From Spirochaetaceae bacterium (GTDB taxonomy: Bacteria; Spirochaetota; Spirochaetia; Treponematales; Breznakiellaceae): DNA of 12,871 nucleotides. Below are positions 1 through 6,293 of this stretch, in pieces. Position numbers and translations under genes: made by a program. The notes below the pieces were generated by a model. That model worked only from the letters and a program-made list of their open reading frames with translations, did no database searches and was not told the DNA's origin. Each line of letters begins with the position of its first letter. The first letter of the stretch is position 1. The stretch covers positions 1 through 12,871 of the forward strand of contig JAITRV010000290.1 in assembly GCA_031288215.1 (NCBI GenBank), in the 5' to 3' direction.

Positions 1-87
1 AATACGGCAGCATATTGCCGCAATTATACCCGGTTTCTCGTAAATTCCGCAAGGCGGCGCAACTAACCCCAAAAATCCAAATCCGCA

Positions 88-97
88 GGGGGGGGGG
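88..97. repeat. Homopolymer run of ten G
   Basis: Ten consecutive G lie in non-coding DNA. Such runs are slippage-prone. No promoter or gene clearly depends on this one, so a phase-variation role is only a possibility, and a base-calling artefact is also possible. Confidence 0.6.
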
Positions 98-117
98 AAA
101 GAGACATAAATACATCA

Positions 118-136
118 GGAGGAACGAACGTCCTCC
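118..136. other. Short inverted repeat
   Basis: GGAGGA at 118-123 pairs with TCCTCC at 131-136 around the loop ACGAACG. There is no T-run directly after it on either strand, so it is not a classic terminator. Function unknown. Confidence 0.4.
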
Positions 137-228
137 GGTTCAGGGAATCTTTCGGCAATTTGAATTCACCTCTCTTTATTATTATATACAGATTCTATAA
201 TTAATTCAAGAAAAAATACAATTTTTTT

Positions 229-342
229 AAAAAAAATCAGTGCCAGGCACCAAATTTGGCGTGAGGAGGGAGATAGGGAGGAGTGAGGAGCGGAATAAAG
301 ACACCTAATCAGAAAACTCCTCCCTTCTCATTCCTCCCTCCT
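229..342 (-). terminator. Composite terminator-like structure at operon end
   Basis: Read on the minus strand, the transcript leaving the VWA gene meets a long stem. CTCCCTCCT (334-342) pairs with AGGAGGGAG (264-272), and ACTCCTCCC (316-324) pairs with GGGAGGAGT (276-284): 18 pairs with an asymmetric internal loop and a 31-base apical loop. It reaches into the TAG stop codon (341-343). Next come the palindrome CCAAATTTGG (250-259) and the near-palindrome GTGCCAGGCAC (240-250), which can form a 4-5 bp hairpin, then U8 (A229-A236 on the plus strand). The stem and the U-run are separated, so it is not a textbook single-hairpin terminator, but it sits where the run of genes must end. Confidence 0.55.
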
Positions 343-1759
343 AACTGCCCGCCCGACCCGGCTTCTTGCCCCCGGCAAAGCCTCCACCCCCACCGGCCAA
401 GGCATCCTCATCCGGCTGCGGGACCCGCCCCAACCCCCTATCGGAAAAACCGGCACGGGCCGGGAGGACCAGGCTGGATGCCCAGCCTGGCAGATCGATA
501 GCGTCGTAGCGATCCCGGATAAACACAAAGACCGCCTCGTAGGGGGGCATTTCGGCGGGGTAAAAGCCGCTGCCGTCGGTAAAATACAGGATCCCCGGCA
601 GGCGGCTGAATTCGCCCGTCCGCAGCAGGGTGTTGATATGCTCAAAGGCAGGACGGAAATCCGTGCCCCCTTGACCGGTGATCTCCAGATTCCCGAGGTA
701 GGCGGAAAAGTCCTCATGAGACGTGATCTTGTCGTCCCGCTGCAGGCGGTTGTCGCACTGGATGATGTGGAGGTTGAACCGGTCAAAAAACAGGTCTTCT
801 TCCCGGAGGATGGTGCGGGTCTCCTGGAGGAAACGCCGGGAAAGGTCCCGGGAACAGGAGGCGGAGGTGTCAATGACGATTGCCAGTTCCGCCAGGGCCC
901 GCCGCTCCTGGTATTCCAGGGGCTCAAGGATCGGCACCTTGCCGTACCGCGCGAGGCCGTAATGGTACCAGGCGTATTGAAACTCATCCATATTGATCCG
1001 GGCCGTCTCCCCGTTCCGGGCAAAACGCCGTAACACCGCCCCGTAATGGGTCCGCCCCGCCGGCTCCACCGGCAGGGTAAGGCCGGTCCGGAGCTTCCGC
1101 TCGGCGCTTCCCCGGCGGCGGGGGCTTCCGTCCCGGCGGCGGCCTTCCAGGGCCTGCCGGGTCCGGGCCGCCAGGTCCTGCCAGCGCCGCTTCGCCCCCT
1201 CATCCCCCCGGCCCTCCGCGCCAAGGCCGGCATAGACCTCCCGCCGCAGTTCCCGGCTGCGGGCCTCCTGCCAGGGCCGGTGGTCGTCCAGGCAGAACCG
1301 CGAGGCCCCTTCCCCAAGGGCCCCCGCCAGGGCAGGATAGAGGGCCGCGGCGGAGATCGCCGCGCCGGCGCGTTCCGCCGCGTCGGCGCACAGGGCGGCG
1401 TAGGGCGGGGGCAGCGGCGCGGGCCAGGTTTCCCCGATAAGCCGCCACACCGCAAGATCGCAGGCCAGGTCCCAGGCCGGCGTCAGGAAGCCCGTGCCCT
1501 GCCAGGGATGGCCCAGCAGGCAGTGGTAGAGGGAGTGGAGGATAAAGAGCATCCCTTCAACGCTGCCCGAACGGAAACTCTCCGCCAGCCAGCGGGGATT
1601 CAGCCGCAGGGTTTCCCCGCAGACGGCGGCTTTTTCGACCTCCGTTGAAAAGGCCGTCTCCAGGGACCCCAGGGGCAGGGCCAGGAAACGCATCCGGCTA
1701 TAGAGATCGCTTTTCAAACATTCAACAATCTCGGCCTCCGGGGACGGTCTTCTTTCCAT
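341..1759 (-). CDS. VWA-like DUF2201 protein (putative metallopeptidase-like)
   Basis: 472 aa, cytoplasmic, with no signal peptide or membrane helix. The N-terminal half has a histidine cluster HSLYHCLLGH (75-84, HxxxHxxxxH) in the place where DUF2201/COG3864 proteins carry a predicted metal-binding motif. Residues about 160-230 are an Arg-rich, probably disordered linker. The C-terminal half is a von Willebrand A-like domain with MIDAS elements: DTSAS (297-301), GGTD (364-367) and TDG (394-396). The tail is Gly-rich. ATG at 1759 follows GCAGGAG; the gene is 33 bases after the desulfurase and is the last of the run. Family relatives usually sit beside a MoxR-type AAA+ ATPase, which is absent here. 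By analogy with CoxD/CoxE (MoxR ATPase plus VWA protein maturing a molybdenum hydroxylase), a role in maturing the Mo enzyme is a reasonable inference, not shown. The real substrate is unknown. Confidence 0.75.
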   Translation of the reverse strand: MERRPSPEAEIVECLKSDLYSRMRFLALPLGSLETAFSTEVEKAAVCGETLRLNPRWLAESFRSGSVEGMLFILHSLYHCLLGHPWQGTGFLTPAWDLACDLAVWRLIGETWPAPLPPPYAALCADAAERAGAAISAAALYPALAGALGEGASRFCLDDHRPWQEARSRELRREVYAGLGAEGRGDEGAKRRWQDLAARTRQALEGRRRDGSPRRRGSAERKLRTGLTLPVEPAGRTHYGAVLRRFARNGETARINMDEFQYAWYHYGLARYGKVPILEPLEYQERRALAELAIVIDTSASCSRDLSRRFLQETRTILREEDLFFDRFNLHIIQCDNRLQRDDKITSHEDFSAYLGNLEITGQGGTDFRPAFEHINTLLRTGEFSRLPGILYFTDGSGFYPAEMPPYEAVFVFIRDRYDAIDLPGWASSLVLPARAGFSDRGLGRVPQPDEDALAGGGGGFAGGKKPGRAGS

Positions 1760-1792
1760 CGCGCTGCTCCTGCTTCCATAATTATTTTGTAA

Positions 1793-2968
1793 TTATTCGG
1801 TAATTTTTTTCTCCTGAGCGGTATCGTGCGCGTGGGGAGGGCGGCCAAGACGCTGGGGGAGAAGGGCGGAAACATAGTCGATTTCCGCTTCCGTGGTAAA
1901 GCGCCCCAGGCTGAAACGCACCGACCGTTCCACCAGATCGCCGGGAAGGCCCATCGCTTTCAGCACGTGGGAAGGCTCGGCGTTGGAACAGGCGGACCCG
2001 ACGGAAACCGCGATCTCCGGTACCAGGGCGATGAGGGCCACCGCGGTCGTATCCAAAAAGGCGAGGTTCAGATTGCCGGGGAGCCGCCGCTCAAGGGTCC
2101 CGTTCACCCGGATCCGCAGGTCCCGTTGCAGATTGGACAAAAGCCGGTCCCGCAGCGCCCGGATTCGCCGCGCGTCCTCCTCATGCTCCCGGGCCAGGAG
2201 CCGCACCGCCTCGGCAAAGCCGGCGATCCCCGGGGTGTTCAAGGTCCCCCCCCGCAGGCCCCGCTGCTGCATCCCCCCGGGAATCCGTCCCTTCAGGGGA
2301 ACGGACTGCCTGATATAGAGGGCCCCTATCCCCTTGGGGCCGTAGATCTTGTGGGCCGAGAGGGATACCAGGTCGGCGTGAAGGCGGTTTACCTCCAGCT
2401 TCCCCAGGGAAAGATACTGGGCCGCATCGGTATGAAAGAGGATGCCCGCGTTCCGGGCGATCTCCCCAATCTCCGCGATGGGCTGGATGGACCCCACCTC
2501 GTTATTCGCCGCCATAATCGATATCAGGACCGTTTCCTCCCGGATGGCGCCCCGCAGTTCCGGGAGGCTGACCAGGCCCTGTTCGTCCACGCCGATGTAG
2601 GAAACGGCGATTCCCCGCCGCTCCAGGCCCTTGCAGGTGTTGAGGATGCCGGCATGTTCAATCCGGGAGGTGATGATATGGGGAAGGCGGGAAGCATCGG
2701 CGAGGGCGTCGATAACGCCGTTGACGGCCAGATCGTTGGCCTCCGTCGCCCCGGAGGTAAAGACAATCTCGTTCTGGGAGTCCGCGCCCAGGTAATCCGC
2801 CAGGGTCTGCCGGGCCCGGTCGATAGCTTCATGGGCAATGCGGCCGTAGCGGCTGAGGATGTTCGAGGGGTTTCCGTAATGGTCGGTAAAATAGGGCAGC
2901 ATGGCCGTTAAAACCCGGGGATCGATCCTGGTCGATCCCTGATTGTCCAAATACACAAAGCGCTCCAT
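1793..2968 (-). CDS. Cysteine desulfurase (NifS/IscS class)
   Basis: 391 aa, PLP-dependent class V aminotransferase fold that takes sulfur (or selenium from selenocysteine) off cysteine as a persulfide. Visible residues: His105 (SRIEHAGIL), Asp181 (HTDAAQ), the PLP lysine Lys207 (SAHKIYGPKG) and the catalytic Cys327 (VGSACSNAEPSHVL). These nearly match E. coli IscS numbering (His104, Lys206, Cys328). The loop after the catalytic Cys is two residues shorter than in IscS. ATG at 2968 is preceded by AGAGGGG, partly inside the end of selD, two bases away, so the two are probably coupled. No iscU, iscR or nifU is near, so a dedicated donor role is likelier than housekeeping Fe-S assembly: sulfur for FdhD (E. 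coli FdhD receives sulfur from IscS), selenium for SelD, or both. The sequence alone cannot separate these. Confidence 0.9.
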   Translation of the reverse strand: MERFVYLDNQGSTRIDPRVLTAMLPYFTDHYGNPSNILSRYGRIAHEAIDRARQTLADYLGADSQNEIVFTSGATEANDLAVNGVIDALADASRLPHIITSRIEHAGILNTCKGLERRGIAVSYIGVDEQGLVSLPELRGAIREETVLISIMAANNEVGSIQPIAEIGEIARNAGILFHTDAAQYLSLGKLEVNRLHADLVSLSAHKIYGPKGIGALYIRQSVPLKGRIPGGMQQRGLRGGTLNTPGIAGFAEAVRLLAREHEEDARRIRALRDRLLSNLQRDLRIRVNGTLERRLPGNLNLAFLDTTAVALIALVPEIAVSVGSACSNAEPSHVLKAMGLPGDLVERSVRFSLGRFTTEAEIDYVSALLPQRLGRPPHAHDTAQEKKITE

Positions 2969-2970
2969 GC

Positions 2971-3945
2971 TTACCCCTCTACGACAATGGCCTTGCGATC
3001 CGTGATATGCCCGATGGGGATAAAGCCCCCCGCCTCGAGGATCGCCGCCTGCTCCCGGTCCGCCGCGGCCAGAACCGGGCCGTTGGTTTCCGGCGAAAGC
3101 AGGGCGAGCTTCTCAATCCGGTCGCAGCTCAGATCCAGGGAGTGAAACCGCCGGGCGTAGTCCAGGTTCGCCTGGGTATACTTCGATTGCAGCGCCGTCG
3201 ATGACAGCCCCGCAATCACCTCGAGGTACGGAAGCCGGTCCAGCCGTATCCGGGCCCCCTGGAAATCTTCCAGCATCTCCGACAGGTGCCCCAAAAGGCC
3301 GAAACCGGTGATATCCGTCAGGGCCCGGGCATAGCGGCCCGCCCAGAGGGCTCTCTTGTTCGATACCAGGAGGGTCCCGTATATGGCGTCCATGGCCCCC
3401 GGCGGGAGGAGGCCGTGATAGGCGGCCCGGAGGGCGATGCCGGTGCCCAATGGCTTGGAAATCAGGAGGAGATCTCCGGCCCGGCAATTCCGCTTCCTCC
3501 CCGGAGGATTTTGGATGTCCCCGATGACCGAGAGCCCCAGCAGCAATTCCGCCCCCCGGATGGTATGCCCCCCGGCGGCCTGGACCTCCTCCTCGCCCAA
3601 AACCTGGTATATGCCCTCCAGGATCAGCCGGGCATGTTCCGGGGCGGTATCGGGCCCCAGGGCCAAAAGGACGAGGGCCGCCGTGGGCCGGGCCCCGGAA
3701 ACGTAGAGATCGCTGAAGGCGTGGAGGGCCGCGACCTGCCCCGCCCGGAAGGGATCATCCCCCACCGGGGGCCCGAAATCCGCGGAAAAGAGGACTTCCC
3801 CGGCCTCCAGGCTCACCGGCGCCGCATCCTGGGGGGCAAATTCCCCGCCGCCCTCCCTCCCCGGAGGGCCGGAGAGGAGGGCCGCCAGGTCGACGCCGCC
3901 GAGCTTCGCCAGGCAGCCGCCGTTCGCACAGAGGGGCAGCTTCAC
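2971..3945 (-). CDS. selD: Selenide, water dikinase (selenophosphate synthetase)
   Basis: 324 aa, makes selenophosphate from selenide and ATP. The start is GTG at 3945, overlapping the mobB stop as GTGA, with GGGGAGG upstream; an upstream ATG at 4089 would add a low-complexity Arg/Pro-rich tail read out of frame through mobB. Active-site Cys11 and Lys14 (GGCLAKLG) match Cys17/Lys20 of E. coli SelD; the codon is TGC, so this copy is itself a Cys form. Metal-binding aspartates appear as Asp40 (PQDAAP), Asp79 (FSDLYVSG) and Asp211 (TDITGFGLLGH); AGGHTI is at 124-129. The N-terminus is shorter than in E. coli (347 aa), and the usual PQTSGG motif near the C-terminus reads PETNGP (285-290). No selA, selB or tRNA-Sec lies in the window, so the user of the selenophosphate (selenocysteine, selenouridine, or a labile Se cofactor) is not visible. 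Confidence 0.92.
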   Translation of the reverse strand: MKLPLCANGGCLAKLGGVDLAALLSGPPGREGGGEFAPQDAAPVSLEAGEVLFSADFGPPVGDDPFRAGQVAALHAFSDLYVSGARPTAALVLLALGPDTAPEHARLILEGIYQVLGEEEVQAAGGHTIRGAELLLGLSVIGDIQNPPGRKRNCRAGDLLLISKPLGTGIALRAAYHGLLPPGAMDAIYGTLLVSNKRALWAGRYARALTDITGFGLLGHLSEMLEDFQGARIRLDRLPYLEVIAGLSSTALQSKYTQANLDYARRFHSLDLSCDRIEKLALLSPETNGPVLAAADREQAAILEAGGFIPIGHITDRKAIVVEG

Positions 3946-4457
3946 CGCGGCCTCCCCGGATGCCGGGACCTCAGATACTCGATGATCAGCGCTCCGGCCC
4001 CCGCATAGTCGTCCAGGGCGAGGGTCACGACCCCGGGGAGTTTCAGGTCCCCGTCGGTGCAGAGGGCGAGCAGGGTAGCGGTATCGCAAACCGGCGCGGC
4101 GGACACCGCCTTCCGGAGGATCTCGATCTTCGGATACCCGGAATGCTTCGCCCCCTCGATCAGCACGAGATCATAGGCGGAAAAACGCCCCAGGAGGCCG
4201 GCGAGGGACACGGTTTTCTCCTCGGTCACCATATAGCGCCGCTGAGAATACACCGCGACCGCCGCCGCCCCCGCCGCGGCCAGGCGGTAGCTGTCGGTTC
4301 CGGGCACGTCGGGGCTGAAATCGTGGGCGTCGTGCTTTATCGCGGCGATCCGCAGCCCCCGCTCCCGCAAGACGGGGATGACCCCGGCCAAAAAGGTGGT
4401 TTTTCCCGAATTCTTTATCCCGCTGACGGCAAGCACCGCCGGTCTCTGAGGCGGCAT
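3942..4457 (-). CDS. mobB: Molybdopterin-guanine dinucleotide biosynthesis adaptor MobB
   Basis: 171 aa P-loop GTP-binding protein that assists MobA in making the guanine dinucleotide form of the molybdenum cofactor. Walker A is GIKNSGKTT (13-21). The family signature IKHDAHDF (40-47) followed by DVPGTDS (50-56) and the later VLIEGAKHSGYPKIE (98-112) are typical of MobB. ATG at 4457 lies three bases after the moeA stop; its stop codon overlaps the GTG of selD. MobB is dispensable in E. coli, so its retention here fits a need for efficient bis-MGD supply to FdhF. Confidence 0.93.
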   Translation of the reverse strand: MPPQRPAVLAVSGIKNSGKTTFLAGVIPVLRERGLRIAAIKHDAHDFSPDVPGTDSYRLAAAGAAAVAVYSQRRYMVTEEKTVSLAGLLGRFSAYDLVLIEGAKHSGYPKIEILRKAVSAAPVCDTATLLALCTDGDLKLPGVVTLALDDYAGAGALIIEYLRSRHPGRPR

Positions 4458-4460
4458 ACC

Positions 4461-5690
4461 CTACCCTTCCCCCACCCACGTAAAGATCTCCACCGGGGCG
4501 CCCTCGGGCAGCGGCGGGGACCGGGGAGGAATATCCAGCAGACAGTTGCAGCCGATAAGGGTGGACAGGGAACCGGAGGCATAGCCGGATTTCGACAGGA
4601 ACACCCGCCCCCCTTCCAGGCGGCCGCTTAAAAAACGGCGGCTTGGGCTCGGCCGGGGAAAGGGCTCCCCGAGGACCGCCTGAACGCGCCGGGGCCGGTA
4701 TTCGGCCAAGCCGGCGGCCCGGCGGAGGAGGGGAACCCCCAGCAGTTCAAAGCCGCAGACCGCCGCAAAGGGGTTCCCCGAAAGGCAGAGGAGGATTTTC
4801 CCGCCCTTTTCCATGGCCGTCACCCAGCCGCCGGGCTTCATCCGGACCCCCCGGAAAAGGGTTTCCGCGCCGATCCGTTTTCCCGCGGCGGGCAGGTAAT
4901 CATGGTCCCCCACGGAAACGCCCCCGGTGGTGAACACCATATCGCAGCCTGAAAGCAGCTCCTCCAGGGCCCGGGCAATGGTTTGCGGATCGTCCCCGGC
5001 GTTCAGGCCGCAGACCGGTTCCCCCCCCAGTTCCCGAATCCGGGCCGCCAGGAAGACCCGGTTGCTGTCGTATATTTTCCCCGCCTCCAGGGGGGCCCCC
5101 GCCGGGAGGAGTTCGCTTCCCGTGGAGAGGATCCCGGCGCGGGGACGGCCCGTCACGGAGATTTCCTTCATGCCCTGGCTCGCCAGGACGCTGATGGCGG
5201 CGGCGTTGAGGGGGCTCCCGGCGCTGAGGATTTCCCGGCCCTTGCGGAGGTCCTCCCCGGAAAAACAGTAGTTTTCGTGCTCCCTTAAAGAGACGAAGAT
5301 CCCCACCCGGTCCTTCCCGTTATCGCTGTCTTCCAGCCGGACCACCGCGGTGGCCCCCGGAGGTATGGGCGCGCCGGTCATGATCCGGACGGCCTCCCCC
5401 GCGGCCAGGGGCCGGTTCCCCGGTTCCCGGTCGCCGGCATAGATAGTCCGGGTCACCCGGAGGAAGGCGGGACGGTCTTTGGACGCCCCGGCAATATCCC
5501 CGTGGCGCACCGCAAAGCCGTCCAGGGGGGAACGGTCAAAGGGGGGCTGATCGAAGGCCGCCCGCAGGGTTTCCCCGCATACGCGCCCCAGGCATTCCTC
5601 CAGGGGCAGGGTTTCAACGCGGTTCAGCGCCCCGGTCCGGCGGAGCAGACACTCCACGGCCTCTTCGACGGAAACATTATGGAGTTCCAC
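4461..5690 (-). CDS. moeA: Molybdopterin molybdenumtransferase MoeA
   Basis: 409 aa, inserts molybdate into adenylylated molybdopterin. Seen in order: SPLDGFA (54-60, normally SxMDGYA), MTGAPIPPGATAVV (104-117), STGSEL (189-194), KIYDSN (205-210), TTGGVSVGDHDYL (254-266), MKPGG (284-288) and SGNP (304-307), followed by the C-terminal domain IV. The length is typical. The start is GTG at 5690 with GAGGAGG four to five bases upstream; there is no better in-frame ATG. It lies 18 bases after mobA and three before mobB. The Trp after MKPGG, where a Lys-Pro pair is usual, is a small oddity. A tungsten-specific MoeA variant is possible, since some formate dehydrogenases use tungsten; the sequence does not decide. 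Confidence 0.92.
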   Translation of the reverse strand: MELHNVSVEEAVECLLRRTGALNRVETLPLEECLGRVCGETLRAAFDQPPFDRSPLDGFAVRHGDIAGASKDRPAFLRVTRTIYAGDREPGNRPLAAGEAVRIMTGAPIPPGATAVVRLEDSDNGKDRVGIFVSLREHENYCFSGEDLRKGREILSAGSPLNAAAISVLASQGMKEISVTGRPRAGILSTGSELLPAGAPLEAGKIYDSNRVFLAARIRELGGEPVCGLNAGDDPQTIARALEELLSGCDMVFTTGGVSVGDHDYLPAAGKRIGAETLFRGVRMKPGGWVTAMEKGGKILLCLSGNPFAAVCGFELLGVPLLRRAAGLAEYRPRRVQAVLGEPFPRPSPSRRFLSGRLEGGRVFLSKSGYASGSLSTLIGCNCLLDIPPRSPPLPEGAPVEIFTWVGEG

Positions 5691-5708
5691 GGCGCCTCCT
5701 CAGGCTCT

Positions 5709-6284
5709 TCATAACAGGGTTTCCGCCAGGGCGAGGTCCTCTTGACGGTTAATATTGAAAAACATGGTATCATTAAACTGTTTCACGGTATCTTCGTCAA
5801 TGATATGCAGCCGCATTTCTTCCAGGGCGTGATAAATTCCATACCGCTTGCCCTCAATGGCCCGCAAGAGACAGGCGGCGCCGTCCTTATGATAAAACGC
5901 GTTGAAGGGCTCATAGCGGCCCTTTCTCCTGGCCACGCAGGCATCGGGCCGCGCCGCCCGGATCTGCTCCTCCATATACCTGATATACGCGGTATCGATG
6001 AAGGGCATATCGCAGGCGGTCACATACAAATAGGAACTGCGGCAAAAGGAAAGGCCCCGGTATATTCCCGCAATGGGGCCTTCCCCTCTTTCGTCGGTTA
6101 CAGAAACCACCGCCGGATTCACCAGGGGTTCCCGGGTGGAGAGGATGATCTCGCTAAAGAGCGTCTTCAGCGTGGCGATCAACGTCTCCAGTACCCCTTT
6201 CCCCCCAAGTTTCAGCGTCTTCTTGTCGTAGCCCATCCGGGTACTCAAGCCGCCGGCCAAAATCAAGGCGCTTCCGAACAGCAT
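5709..6284 (-). CDS. mobA: Molybdenum cofactor guanylyltransferase MobA
   Basis: 191 aa, transfers GMP from GTP to molybdopterin, giving the MGD cofactor that DMSO-reductase-family enzymes such as FdhF need. The nucleotide-binding signature LAGGLSTRMGYDK is at 9-21, the GEGPIAGI segment at 67-74, ACDMPF (the metal-binding Asp region) at 90-95 and FFNINRQEDL at 175-184, all in family order; the length is typical. ATG at 6284 is nine bases after the hydA2 stop and has no clear Shine-Dalgarno, so translation is probably coupled to hydA2. Confidence 0.94.
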   Translation of the reverse strand: MLFGSALILAGGLSTRMGYDKKTLKLGGKGVLETLIATLKTLFSEIILSTREPLVNPAVVSVTDERGEGPIAGIYRGLSFCRSSYLYVTACDMPFIDTAYIRYMEEQIRAARPDACVARRKGRYEPFNAFYHKDGAACLLRAIEGKRYGIYHALEEMRLHIIDEDTVKQFNDTMFFNINRQEDLALAETLL

Positions 6285-6293
6285 AGCGGGGCG

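Larger units (their letters stand above)
1..228. other. Non-coding left edge, AT-rich with G10 run
   Basis: No convincing gene is visible here. A 61-codon plus-strand open frame spans 15-200, but it has no Shine-Dalgarno sequence, reads through the G10 run and resembles nothing I know. Visible structure: a small inverted repeat near 6-18 (GGCA/TGCC), a run of ten G at 88-97, a hairpin GGAGGA (118-123)/TCCTCC (131-136) with a 7-base loop, and an AT-rich stretch from about 160 ending in T7 (222-228). It lies beyond the end of the minus-strand operon and is probably intergenic. Confidence 0.6.

Noticed and set aside
328..1455. 375-codon minus-strand frame inside the VWA gene
   Set aside because: Arg/Pro/Ser-rich shadow in another frame; the frame from 1759 carries the VWA MIDAS motifs and an RBS.
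3946..4089. N-terminal extension of SelD
   Set aside because: It would read out of frame through mobB with an Arg/Pro-rich sequence; the GTG at 3945 has an RBS and the usual overlap.
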